A stretch of DNA of 64,000 bases from Geodermatophilus aquaeductus (GTDB lineage: Bacteria; Actinomycetota; Actinomycetes; Mycobacteriales; Geodermatophilaceae). The notes beneath the pieces were generated by a model. It had not been told where the DNA came from. It did no database searches and was given only the letters and a program-made list of their open reading frames with translations. This document shows, in pieces, positions 51,591-59,621 of the stretch (position 1 is its first letter; each line of letters begins with the position of its first letter). The stretch covers positions 62,001 to 126,000 of the forward strand of contig NZ_FXTJ01000010.1 of the NCBI RefSeq assembly GCF_900182545.1, in the 5' to 3' direction. The translations under genes and the position numbers were made by a program.

Positions 51591-53444
51591 ATGGCCCGTC
51601 GACGCACCACTCTGCTCGCGCTCGCCGGTCTCACGGCCGGCCTGGTCGCGGCCGGCGGCCCCGCCGCCGCCGAGACCGGGACCCCCGCGCCGCCGGAGAA
51701 GGTGCCGCTGGCGGTGGGCACCGGGGGCGCCGTCGCCACCGTCGACCCGGACGCCACGCGGGTGGGCCTCGAGGTCCTCGCCGCCGGCGGGAACGCCGCC
51801 GACGCCGCCGTGGCGGCGGCCGCGGCCCTCGGCGTGACCGAGCCGTACTCCGCCGGCGTGGGCGGGGGCGGCTTCTTCGTCCACTACGACGCCGAGACCG
51901 GGGAGGTGTCGACGATCGACGGCCGGGAGACCGCGCCGCTCGCGATGGGCGTCGACGCCTTCCTCGCCGAGGACGGCACGCCGCTGCCGCTCGCGGAGGC
52001 CGTCACCAGCGGCCTGTCCGTGGGGACGCCCGGGACGCCGTTGACCTGGGCGCGGGCGCTGGAGGAGTTCGGCACACTGCCGATGTCCGAGGTGTTGCGG
52101 GGCGGGATCGCGCTGGCCGACGAGGGCTTCGTCGTCGACGAGACGTTCCGGCAGCAGACCGCCGCCAACGAGGAACGCTTCCGGCGGTTCCCGGCGACCG
52201 CGGAGCTCTTCCTCCCCGGCGGGCAGCTGCCCGAGGTCGGCAGCGTCCTGAGCAACCCCGACCTGGCCGGCACGTACCGGCTGCTGGCCGAGGAGGGCGT
52301 CGGGCCGTTCTACGCCGGGGAGGTCGCCGAGGACGTCGTCGCGACGGTGCAGGACCCGCCCGAGGCCGCCGGTGCCGCCGAGGTGCGCCCGGGGCTGCTG
52401 GAGGCGGTCGACCTGGCGCTCTACGACGCGCCGCTGCGCGAGCCCACCCGCATCGAGTACCGCGGGCTGGAGGTCTACGGCATGGCGCCGCCGTCGAGCG
52501 GCGGGTCCACCGTGGGCGAGGCGCTGAACGTGCTGGAGCAGTTCCCGGTCGGGGAGCTGTCCGACGTCGACGCGCTGCACACCTACCTGGAGGCGAGTGC
52601 GCTGGCCTTCGCCGACCGCAACCGCTACGTGGGCGACCCCGCCTACACCCCGGTCCCGCTGGAGGACCTGCTGTCCGACGGGTTCGCCGCCGAGCGGGCC
52701 TGCGCCGTCGACCCCGGGCGGGCCGCCCCCAAGCCGGTGGCCGCCGGCGACCCGGACGGCGAGTACGGCCCGTGTCCCGCGGAGGGGGCGGCGGCCGGTG
52801 CGGGCGGCGCCGAGGGGCCGTCGACCACGCACCTCACGGTCGCCGACGCCCAGGGCGACGTCGTCAGCTACACGCTGACGATCGAGCAGACCGGCGGCAG
52901 CGGGATCACCGTGCCGGGACGGGGCTTCCTGCTCAACAACGAGCTCACCGACTTCACCTTCGCGGCCGCCGACCCGACGGTGCCCGAGCCGAACCTGCCG
53001 GCGCCGGGCAAGCGCCCGCGCAGCAGCATGGCGCCGACCATCGTGCTGTCCGACGGCGCACCGGTGCTGGCCCTCGGCTCGCCGGGCGGCGCCACGATCA
53101 TCACGACCGTGCTGCAGACGCTGGTCGACCGCGTGGACCGCGACCAGGGCCTCGGCGACGCGATCGCCGCTCCCCGTGCCAGCCAGCGCAACAGCGCGTC
53201 GGCCGACGCCGAGCCCGCCTTCCTCGAGCGCTACGGGGCGGAGCTCGGTGCGCGCGGGCACGTGTTCACGGAGACGGCGGAGATCGGCGCCGCCACCGGG
53301 ATCGAGTTCCTGCCCGGCGGGCTGGTCCTCGCCGCCGCCGAGCCCGTGCGGCGCGGCGGGGGGAGCGCCGGCGTCGTCGACCCCCTGCCCGGCGGTGCCG
53401 CGGGGGTCCCGGACCTCGCTCCCGACCTCGGCGACCAGGGGTAG
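51591..53444 (+). CDS. ggt: Gamma-glutamyltransferase
   Basis: 617 residues from the ATG at 51591 (GGGGAGG upstream). Signal peptide: MARRRTTLLALAGLTAGLVAAGG with likely cleavage after AAA at ~28, so it is exported. Family motifs: VAAAAALGVTEPYSAGVGGGGFF, DGRETAP, PGTPLTWARALEEFG and the autoprocessing site GPSTTHLTVADAQGD, where Thr412 becomes the N-terminal nucleophile of the small subunit; then LLNNELTDF, KRPRSSMAPTI and SPGGATIITTV. It cleaves glutathione and gamma-glutamyl compounds outside the membrane. It ends at a strong hairpin shared with ssb. Confidence 0.93.
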   Translation: MARRRTTLLALAGLTAGLVAAGGPAAAETGTPAPPEKVPLAVGTGGAVATVDPDATRVGLEVLAAGGNAADAAVAAAAALGVTEPYSAGVGGGGFFVHYDAETGEVSTIDGRETAPLAMGVDAFLAEDGTPLPLAEAVTSGLSVGTPGTPLTWARALEEFGTLPMSEVLRGGIALADEGFVVDETFRQQTAANEERFRRFPATAELFLPGGQLPEVGSVLSNPDLAGTYRLLAEEGVGPFYAGEVAEDVVATVQDPPEAAGAAEVRPGLLEAVDLALYDAPLREPTRIEYRGLEVYGMAPPSSGGSTVGEALNVLEQFPVGELSDVDALHTYLEASALAFADRNRYVGDPAYTPVPLEDLLSDGFAAERACAVDPGRAAPKPVAAGDPDGEYGPCPAEGAAAGAGGAEGPSTTHLTVADAQGDVVSYTLTIEQTGGSGITVPGRGFLLNNELTDFTFAAADPTVPEPNLPAPGKRPRSSMAPTIVLSDGAPVLALGSPGGATIITTVLQTLVDRVDRDQGLGDAIAAPRASQRNSASADAEPAFLERYGAELGARGHVFTETAEIGAATGIEFLPGGLVLAAAEPVRRGGGSAGVVDPLPGGAAGVPDLAPDLGDQG

Positions 53445-53453
53445 CCGGGCGCA

Positions 53454-53494
53454 CCGCACGCGCCCCGTCCGCACACGGGACGGGGCGCGTGCGG
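53454..53494. terminator. Bidirectional terminator hairpin between ggt and ssb
   Basis: Perfect 17-bp stem: left arm 53454-53470, right arm 53478-53494, loop GCACACG. It begins 10 bp after the ggt stop and 10 bp before the ssb stop (minus strand), so it serves both convergent genes. No T-run follows on either side. Confidence 0.75.
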
Positions 53495-53503
53495 CGTCGG
53501 ACC

Positions 53504-54052
53504 TCAGAAGGGCGGTTCCTCGCTGCCGCCGCCGACCGGCGCGGCCGCCCAGGGGTCGTCGGAGCCGCCGCGCCCGCCGGCAGGGCGGCCGTCGCCGGAG
53601 CCGGACCCGCCGCCGGACCCACCGCCGGAGCCGAAGCCGCCGCCGGAGCCGGACCCGCCGCCGAAGCCGCCCGGGCCGTCCCCGGACCGGGACGCCTTGG
53701 CGACCGTGGCCGTCGCGTACCGGAGGGACGGGCCGATCTCGTCGACCTCGAGCTCGATGACGGTCCGGTTCTCGCCCTCCTTGGTCTCGTAGGAGCGCTG
53801 CTTGAGGCGGCCCTGCGCCATCACCCGCGAGCCGCGGGTCAGCGACTCGGCGACGTTCTCCGCCGCCTGCCGCCACACGCTGCAGCGCAGGAAGAGCGCC
53901 TCGCCGTCCTTCCACTCCTGGGTCTGGCGGTCCAGGGTGCGCGGCGTGGACGCGATGGTGAAGTTGGCGACCGCGGCGCCCGAGGGCGTCCAGCGGAGCT
54001 CGGGGTCACTGGTCAGGTTGCCAATGACGGTGATGACTGTGTCGCCGGCCAT
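53504..54052 (-). CDS. ssb: Single-stranded DNA-binding protein
   Basis: 182 residues from the ATG at 54052. OB fold residues ~1-112: [58 protein letters not shown] and [21 protein letters not shown] Gly/Ser-rich linker (~125-165, near-perfect GGGSGSG repeats) leads to the acidic tip GSEEPPF that recruits repair proteins. In most actinobacteria the replicative ssb lies with rpsF and rpsR, so this one may be a second, damage-responsive copy. Its promoter carries a PafBC-like motif (54100-54121). Divergent from the RecD2-type helicase. Confidence 0.92.
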   Translation of the reverse strand: MAGDTVITVIGNLTSDPELRWTPSGAAVANFTIASTPRTLDRQTQEWKDGEALFLRCSVWRQAAENVAESLTRGSRVMAQGRLKQRSYETKEGENRTVIELEVDEIGPSLRYATATVAKASRSGDGPGGFGGGSGSGGGFGSGGGSGGGSGSGDGRPAGGRGGSDDPWAAAPVGGGSEEPPF

Positions 54053-54099
54053 GATCCGGTCCTCCGTGTCGTCGGTGCATCGCTCAGGTGAGCACCCGG

Positions 54100-54121
54100 A
54101 GGCTAGGGAGACCGGCTGACA
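54100..54121 (-). promoter_or_regulatory. PafBC-type damage promoter of ssb
   Basis: On the minus strand: TGTCAG (54121-54116), 10 bp, TAGCCT (54105-54100). The LexA-independent damage promoter of mycobacteria is TTGTCRGTG-N8-TAnnnT; this site keeps the TGTCRG core and exact spacing but lacks the following TG. The start point would lie about 40 bp before the ssb ATG. Confidence 0.5.
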
Positions 54122-54158
54122 GTTCCGGCCGCGTCGCCTCCGGGGAGACGGAACTGTC
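54118..54158. repeat. 10-bp inverted repeat between ssb and recD2
   Basis: GACAGTTCCG (54118-54127) and CGGAACTGTC (54149-54158), perfect, 21 bp apart. Each arm includes a CTGTC core facing one of the divergent genes, so the repeat looks like two mirror-image copies of one regulator site. Confidence 0.6.
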
Positions 54159-54210
54159 CCCGGTCCCTGTGACCATCGGGAGTCGGAGGGCGACGAGCGG
54201 AGGACGGCGG

Positions 54211-56448
54211 GTGGCGGAGGCGCGGACCGGAACGGTCCTGGAGGCGACGCTGGAGCGGATCACGTACGCCAACGCGCAGTCCGGCTACACCGTGGCGCGG
54301 GTGGACACCGGCCGCGGCGGCGACCTGGTCACCGTGGTCGGCTCCCTGCTCGGCGTCCAGCCGGGGGAGACGCTGCGGCTGCGCGGCCGCTGGGCGGCGC
54401 ACCCCCAGTACGGCCGGCAGTTCGTCGTCGAGGACCACACCACCGTGCTGCCGGCCACGGTCCAGGGCATCCGCCGCTACCTGGGCTCGGGCCTGGTCAA
54501 GGGGATCGGCCCGAAGCTGGCCGAGCGGATCGTCGACCACTTCGGCACCGACGCGCTCCGGGTGATCGAGGAGGAGCCGGCGCGGCTGGCCGAGGTGCCG
54601 AACCTGGGGCCGAAGCGGACGCGGCTGATCACCGAGGCGTGGGAGGAGCAGCGGGCCATCAAGGAGGTGATGGTCTTCCTGCAGGGGGTGGGCGTGTCCA
54701 CCTCGCTGGCCGTGCGCATCTACAAGCAGTACGGCGGCGCCTCGATCGGCGTGGTCCGCAGCGAGCCCTACCGCCTGGCCGCCGAGGTGTGGGGGATCGG
54801 GTTCCGGACGGCGGACACCATCGCGGCGGCCGTCGGGATCCCGCACGACAGCACCCAGCGGGTCGAGGCCGGCGTGCAGTTCGTGCTCTCGGAGGCGACC
54901 GGGCAGGGGCACTGCTTCCTGCCCGAGGCCGAGCTGGTCGCCCGGTCGGTGGAGATCCTGCAGGTCCCCGCCGTCCTGGTCGGCCACTGCCTGGCCCTGC
55001 TGGTCGCCGACCAGGGGATCATCCGCGACGAGCTGCCCCGCGCCGACGGGCAGCCCCCGACGGTCGCCTACTACCTCGTCCCGTTCCACCGCGCGGAGGT
55101 CTCGCTGGCCGCGGGGCTGCGGCGGCTGGCGACTGCCGACGTCGACCGGATGCCGGCCTTCGCCGGCGTCGACTGGGACGCCGCGCTGGGCTGGCTGCAC
55201 CGCCGCACCGGCGTGGACCTGGCACCCGGGCAGCAGGAGGCGGTGCGCCTGGCGCTCACCGAGCGGGTCGCCGTCCTCACCGGCGGCCCCGGGTGCGGCA
55301 AGAGCTTCACGGTCCGCTCGATCGTCACCCTCGCGGCGGCCAAGGGCGCGCGGATCGTGCTCGCGGCGCCGACCGGGCGGGCGGCGAGGCGGCTCAGCGA
55401 GCTGACCGGCGTCGAGGCGGTCACGGTGCACCGGCTGCTGGAGCTGCGCCCGGGAGGTGACGCCGGCTTCGACCGGGACCGGCCGCTGGAGGCGGACCTG
55501 GTCGTCGTCGACGAGTCCTCGATGCTGGACCTGCTGCTGGCCAACAAGCTGGTGCGCGCCGTCCCGCCGGGCGCGCACCTGCTCCTGGTCGGCGACGTCG
55601 ACCAGCTGCCGTCGGTCGGCGCCGGTGAGGTGCTGCGCGACCTGCTCGCCGAGGGCACCCCGGTCCCGCACGTGCGCCTGACACAGGTCTTCCGGCAGGC
55701 CAGCCGGTCGGGCGTGGTGACCAACGCCCACCGCATCAACGCCGGCACCGTACCCGAGGTCCGCGGCCTCGACGACTTCTTCCTCTTCTCCACCGACGAC
55801 GCCGAGGAAGCCGCCCGGCTCACCGCCGACGTCGTGGTGCGCCGGATCCCGGCCCGCTTCGGCCTCGACCCGCGCCGCGACGTCCAGGTGCTGACGCCCG
55901 TCCACCGCGGGCCGGCCGGTGCGGCCGCGCTCAACGAGCTGCTGCAGGAGGCGCTCACTCCGGCCCGGCCCGACCGGCCCGAGAAGCGCTTCGGCGGCCG
56001 GGTGTTCCGCGTCGGGGACAAGGTCAGCCAGATCCGCAACGACTACGACAAGGGCCGCAACGGGGTCTTCAACGGCACCCAGGGCGTCGTCACCGCGATC
56101 GACCCGGTCGAGCAGACCCTCACCGTCCGCACCGACGAGGACGAGTCGATCGACTACGACTTCGGCGAGCTCGACGAGCTGGTGCACGCCTACGCGGTCA
56201 CCGTCCACCGCTCCCAGGGCAGCGAGTACCCCTGCGTCGTCATCCCGCTGACCACCAGCGCCTGGACGATGCTGCAGCGCAACCTGCTCTACACCGCGGT
56301 CACCCGCGCCAAGCAGTTGGTCGTGCTCGTCGGCTCGCCCCGGGCCCTCGGCCAGGCCGTGCGCGCCGCCGGCTCCGGACGCCGGCACACCGCCCTCGCG
56401 CACCGCCTCCGCGGCCGCGTCCCCGCCGGCAGCGCCGCGGCGGCCTGA
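54211..56448 (+). CDS. recD2: RecD2-type 5'-3' DNA helicase
   Basis: 745 residues from the GTG at 54211 (GGAGGA six bases upstream). The N-terminal OB and helix-hairpin-helix part (~1-330): [45 protein letters not shown] and [12 protein letters not shown]. Helicase core: [14 protein letters not shown] (Lys364), [29 protein letters not shown] and the C-terminal [14 protein letters not shown] and [17 protein letters not shown]. No RecB or RecC partner is present, as expected of RecD2. Such helicases act in repair and replication-fork processing. A degenerate damage-promoter copy faces it (TGTCCC-N10-GACCAT, 54155-54176). Confidence 0.92.
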   Translation: MAEARTGTVLEATLERITYANAQSGYTVARVDTGRGGDLVTVVGSLLGVQPGETLRLRGRWAAHPQYGRQFVVEDHTTVLPATVQGIRRYLGSGLVKGIGPKLAERIVDHFGTDALRVIEEEPARLAEVPNLGPKRTRLITEAWEEQRAIKEVMVFLQGVGVSTSLAVRIYKQYGGASIGVVRSEPYRLAAEVWGIGFRTADTIAAAVGIPHDSTQRVEAGVQFVLSEATGQGHCFLPEAELVARSVEILQVPAVLVGHCLALLVADQGIIRDELPRADGQPPTVAYYLVPFHRAEVSLAAGLRRLATADVDRMPAFAGVDWDAALGWLHRRTGVDLAPGQQEAVRLALTERVAVLTGGPGCGKSFTVRSIVTLAAAKGARIVLAAPTGRAARRLSELTGVEAVTVHRLLELRPGGDAGFDRDRPLEADLVVVDESSMLDLLLANKLVRAVPPGAHLLLVGDVDQLPSVGAGEVLRDLLAEGTPVPHVRLTQVFRQASRSGVVTNAHRINAGTVPEVRGLDDFFLFSTDDAEEAARLTADVVVRRIPARFGLDPRRDVQVLTPVHRGPAGAAALNELLQEALTPARPDRPEKRFGGRVFRVGDKVSQIRNDYDKGRNGVFNGTQGVVTAIDPVEQTLTVRTDEDESIDYDFGELDELVHAYAVTVHRSQGSEYPCVVIPLTTSAWTMLQRNLLYTAVTRAKQLVVLVGSPRALGQAVRAAGSGRRHTALAHRLRGRVPAGSAAAA

Positions 56449-56510
56449 CCGGGCGCGGAGCCCGTTCCGCCGACCGCGAACGGCCGCACTCCGCGGAGCC
56501 GGGAGTCAAG

Positions 56511-56531
56511 CCGACACGCCGTTTCTGTCGG
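56511..56531. repeat. Dyad CCGACA-N9-TGTCGG (site 1)
   Basis: Perfect 6-9-6 inverted repeat, overlapping the -35 side of the promoter. A second dyad of the same geometry lies 42 bp downstream (four helical turns). Possible operator pair. Confidence 0.45.
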
Positions 56532-56547
56532 TACCCGTTCGTAGTGT
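56525..56547 (+). promoter_or_regulatory. PafBC-type damage promoter of the ATPase/Cas4-like operon
   Basis: CTGTCGGTA (56525-56533), 8 bp, TAGTGT (56542-56547). Seven of nine bases match TTGTCRGTG, with the exact N8 spacing and a TAnnnT -10. This is the consensus of LexA-independent DNA-damage promoters in mycobacteria. The start point would be about 33 bp before the ATG. Confidence 0.6.
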
Positions 56548-56552
56548 CCGGG

Positions 56553-56573
56553 GTGACATCTTCCCCGTGTCAC
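56553..56573. repeat. Dyad GTGACA-N9-TGTCAC (site 2)
   Basis: Perfect 6-9-6 inverted repeat ending at the ribosome binding site (AAGGAG, 56574-56579). It is near the predicted transcription start, where a bound repressor or an RNA hairpin could block expression. Confidence 0.5.
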
Positions 56574-56586
56574 AAGGAGTTCCCCC

Positions 56587-58065
56587 ATGACCGTCCCCGG
56601 TCTGAAGACCCGCAAGCCCACCGGCCGCGTCCCGTGGCCGTGCATCCTCCTCGAGGGCGAGGAGAAGGCAGGCAAGAGCTGGGCGCTGGCCCAGTTCAGT
56701 GCCTCCGACAAGATCGGCCAGCTCTACTGGATCGACCTCAACGAGGGCGCCGGCGACGAGTACGGCGCGATCCCCGGCGCGCGCTACCAGCTCATCGAGC
56801 ACGACGGCTCCTACGCCGCGGTGCTGTCCGCAGTCCAGGCGGTCAAGGCCGAGGCGCGCCGCGCGTCCGACGCCGGTGAGCCGCCGGTGGTGCTGGCCAT
56901 CGACACCGGCTCGGCGATCTGGGACGGCCTCAAGGACTGGGCCAGCGAGCGCGCCGCGAAGTCCGCCCGCAACCGCGAGCTGCTCAAGCGCGACCCCAAC
57001 GCCGAGGTCACCATCAGCCAGAACCTGTGGAACGACGCCGGCTCCCGCTGGCGCAAGCTGCAGACCGAGCTGCTCACCTTCCCCGGGATCGTCGTGGTGA
57101 CCGCCCGCGGCAAGGAGGTCACCGAGGTCGACGCCAACGGCCGTCCGATCGAGGGGCAGAAGACCTGGTCGGTGCAGACCCACCGGGAGTTCCCCTACGC
57201 CGCGTCGGTCTGGATGCGGCTGCGCCGCGGGCGCCGGCCGCTGATCGTCGGCGCGCGCAGCGTGCACGTCGGCATCAAGCCCAACAGCGACCCGGCCAAG
57301 GAGATCACCGACTCCGGGGCCACCGGCCGGCTGCTGGAGTGGCTGGTCTTCGACGCCCTCAAGTGCGACCCGGGCACCGCGCACGTGCGCGACCTCGTCC
57401 CCTTCCACGGCGGCGGGCTGCTCGACCACGAGCGCACCGAGGAGACCGCCGGTGACCGCCCCGCTCCGCGGGCCGGCGGCCGGCAGGAGCCCGACGTCGC
57501 CGACCTGGTCGCGCGGATCGAGGACGCCCACGGCGACGACGAGCTGCGCGAGGTGTGGACGGCGGCCAACCGCGGCGGGCTGCTGCAGGCCGAGGTGCCG
57601 ACCCCCGGCGGCTCGTACACGGTCGCGGAGCTGATCCGGGCGCGGCACGAGCAGCTGCTCGAGGCGGCCGTGGAGGCCCACCCGGCCGGACGGCGCCGGG
57701 TCGCGACCGGCGACCCGTCGGCTCCGCAGACGCCGCCGGCGGTGATCCAGGCCGCCCAGGCCGCGGCCGCGGCGGCGCAGGCCGCGATGGCGGCTCCCCG
57801 CCCGGACGCCGACGCCGACGCCGCGCCGGCCAACCCGCTGCTGGAGTCCTCGCCGACCCCGGACGACCCGAAGGACCGCAGGTCCACCGCGGCCCGCCGG
57901 GGCGTGCTGGCCAGCCTCGAGGCGCTGGGCGTGACCGACGAGCAGATCGCGGCCCGCTTCGGCCGGCCCGTCGAGCACGTGGCGACCAAGCGGCTGACCG
58001 CCCTGGTGCGCGTGGTCATCGCCGCGCAGCGCAGCGGGACCGACGGCCGCGCGGACGTCGCCTGA
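56587..58065 (+). CDS. Phage-type RecA-like/AAA P-loop ATPase
   Basis: 492 residues, ATG with AAGGAG seven bases upstream. Walker A is LLEGEEKAGKSWA (Lys30, Ser31), a Walker B-like strand VVLAIDTGSAIWD follows at ~100, and PGIVVVTARGKEV at ~175 is a later core strand. This N-terminal ATPase (~1-260) resembles the nucleotide-binding proteins of actinophage recombination modules (Sak4-like RecA family). The C-terminal ~230 residues are Ala/Pro-rich with a helical end (RRGVLASLEALGVTDEQIAARFG) that looks like a DNA-binding helix pair. First gene of a three-gene operon with a Cas4-like nuclease. A role in strand annealing or exchange is inferred. Confidence 0.7.
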   Translation: MTVPGLKTRKPTGRVPWPCILLEGEEKAGKSWALAQFSASDKIGQLYWIDLNEGAGDEYGAIPGARYQLIEHDGSYAAVLSAVQAVKAEARRASDAGEPPVVLAIDTGSAIWDGLKDWASERAAKSARNRELLKRDPNAEVTISQNLWNDAGSRWRKLQTELLTFPGIVVVTARGKEVTEVDANGRPIEGQKTWSVQTHREFPYAASVWMRLRRGRRPLIVGARSVHVGIKPNSDPAKEITDSGATGRLLEWLVFDALKCDPGTAHVRDLVPFHGGGLLDHERTEETAGDRPAPRAGGRQEPDVADLVARIEDAHGDDELREVWTAANRGGLLQAEVPTPGGSYTVAELIRARHEQLLEAAVEAHPAGRRRVATGDPSAPQTPPAVIQAAQAAAAAAQAAMAAPRPDADADAAPANPLLESSPTPDDPKDRRSTAARRGVLASLEALGVTDEQIAARFGRPVEHVATKRLTALVRVVIAAQRSGTDGRADVA

Positions 58066-58129
58066 GCCGTGCCGAGGGAGCGGGGCCGGATCCCGGCCCC
58101 GCTCCGCCGCACCCATCGAGGAGGCCGCG

Positions 58130-59194
58130 ATGACCGCCGTCCTGCCCGACCGTCCCACCGCCGCCGAGCGGCGGGCCGCCCCCAGCCTCGCCGCGGCGGT
58201 CCGCGACCTCGACCGCCGCCGGGCCCGCTCGCGCCAGCGGATGATCGGCGCCTCCGAGCTCGGCGAGTGCCGCCGCCGCGCGGCCTACCGGATCGCCCGG
58301 CGCCGCCCGACCAACACCCGCACGGGCCTGCAGGCCTTCATCGGCACCGAGCTGCACCGCGGGGTGCTGCGTGCGCTGCGGCGCGAGTACGGCGGGCTGA
58401 CCGAGGTCGCCCTGCGCGGCGAGCAGGTCAAGGGCCGCTGCGACTGGTGGCACGCCCCGGTCGTGGAGGACCTCAAGACGACGTCGCGGTTCGGCTTCGA
58501 GCGGGTCCTCACCCGCGGCGTCCCCGTCCGGCACTGGTTCCAGGTGGCCGTCTACGGGTGGCTGCTGCGCACCGGGCAGACCGCCGACCGCCGGCTGCCG
58601 GCCGGCACCGGGCAGGACGTCGACGGGCTGCGCCTGCGCTACCTGTCCCGCGACTCGGGCGAGGACGTCGTCTTCGAGGCCGACGCCGACCCGGCGCTGA
58701 CCGCCGAGGCGCTCATGTGGCTCACCGAGGTCTACGGCACCGTGGAGGACGATGGCGTCGACGCCGTCCCCCGCGACGGGTTCGGCCCCGGCGTGGACAC
58801 CATGTGCGACTGGTGCCCGTTCCTCGACCTGTGCTGGGGCCCGCCGGTCGACGAGGAGACCGAGGGCGAGGTCTCCCGCCAGTCCCGGCTGACCGTGACC
58901 GACGAGGACTACGTCACCGCCGTCCGCGACTACGACACCTGGCGGGCGACCGAGACCGAGGCCCGGCGCCAGAAGGAGTACGCCCGCGAGCGGCTGCGCG
59001 GCCGGTCCGGGCCGGCCGGCGACCTGCACTGCGAGTGGTCCGGCGGCGGCCTGCGCACGCAGGTCGACAAGGACGCCGCGGTCGAGCGGCTGGCGGAGCT
59101 CGGTGAGGTCGTGCCCACCCGGAGGACCCGCAGCCCGCGGACGATCCGGGTCACGCGCACCGGTGTCCGGCCGGATCCCGGGGAGGAGCCGTGA
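58130..59194 (+). CDS. Cas4-like PD-(D/E)xK exonuclease with four Fe-S cysteines
   Basis: 354 residues, ATG with GAGGAGG upstream. N-terminal motif MIGASELGECRRRAAYRI has Cys47; nuclease motifs are GRCDWW (Asp105) and VVEDLKTTSRF (Asp114, Lys116), then a conserved QVAVYGWLL helix (motif QxxxY). CDWCPFLDLCWG gives Cys226, Cys229 and Cys235. One Cys before the nuclease core and three after it is the Cas4/AddB iron-sulfur layout. Such enzymes degrade single-stranded DNA ends. There is no cas gene or CRISPR array in the window. The last ~100 residues are Arg-rich. It overlaps the next gene by 4 bases. Confidence 0.82.
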   Translation: MTAVLPDRPTAAERRAAPSLAAAVRDLDRRRARSRQRMIGASELGECRRRAAYRIARRRPTNTRTGLQAFIGTELHRGVLRALRREYGGLTEVALRGEQVKGRCDWWHAPVVEDLKTTSRFGFERVLTRGVPVRHWFQVAVYGWLLRTGQTADRRLPAGTGQDVDGLRLRYLSRDSGEDVVFEADADPALTAEALMWLTEVYGTVEDDGVDAVPRDGFGPGVDTMCDWCPFLDLCWGPPVDEETEGEVSRQSRLTVTDEDYVTAVRDYDTWRATETEARRQKEYARERLRGRSGPAGDLHCEWSGGGLRTQVDKDAAVERLAELGEVVPTRRTRSPRTIRVTRTGVRPDPGEEP

Positions 59195-59472
59195 CCACCG
59201 TCGCCACGTCCCGGCTGCCCGCCGGGGAGCCGGTCCTCACCACCGACGTCGTCGGCACGGACTTCGGGCTGCCCCTGGTCCGGCCGAGCAGGACGAGGCA
59301 GGGCGGCCGGGTGCGGGTCGTGCGCTCGCGCTGCCGGGCGCACGGCGGGGTCGTCGTGTGGTTCACCGACGGCACCAAGACCCCGCCGATCCACGGGCGC
59401 ACGTCCTGGATCGTCGCCGGACCCGGGCCGTACGGGCACGCCGACGCGGCGGAGCGCACCCCGACGGGCTGA
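59191..59472 (+). CDS. Small basic protein, third gene of the ATPase/Cas4-like operon
   Basis: 93 residues from the GTG at 59191, overlapping the nuclease stop by 4 bases. Segments: PVLTTDVVGTDFGLPLVRPSRTRQ, RVRVVRSRCRAHGGVVVWFTDG and IHGRTSWIVAGPG. It is basic and beta-rich with a single Cys. No family recognised. Tight overlap suggests a dedicated partner, for instance a DNA-binding or regulatory subunit of the nuclease; that is inference. Confidence 0.6.
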   Translation: MTTVATSRLPAGEPVLTTDVVGTDFGLPLVRPSRTRQGGRVRVVRSRCRAHGGVVVWFTDGTKTPPIHGRTSWIVAGPGPYGHADAAERTPTG

Positions 59473-59621
59473 GCGCCGGTCACCGACCGCACCCGGCCCG
59501 GCAGCAGAAGTGCGAGGGGCGCGCCGTCCCGCGGATCCCGGCGCCGGGAGTCCTGTCGCCGGCCGGCGCCCGCTGTCACCGTTCGCCCCCTCACGTCGGA
59601 GACGCGCCCGTTGGGGGAGCC

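Noticed and set aside
54118..54158. LexA/SOS box between ssb and recD2
   Set aside because: The actinobacterial SOS box TCGAAC-N4-GTTCGA is not present; the inverted repeat has a 21-bp spacer and fits the LexA-independent promoter better.
58130..59194. Cas4-like nuclease as evidence of a CRISPR-Cas locus
   Set aside because: No cas1, cas2, effector genes or repeat-spacer array are visible in the window. Stand-alone Cas4-like nucleases are common in actinophages and chromosomes.
56449..59621. Prophage or integrative element around the ATPase/Cas4-like genes
   Set aside because: No integrase, tRNA, attachment repeat or structural phage gene is seen, and base composition looks like the surroundings. 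A domesticated module is kept instead.
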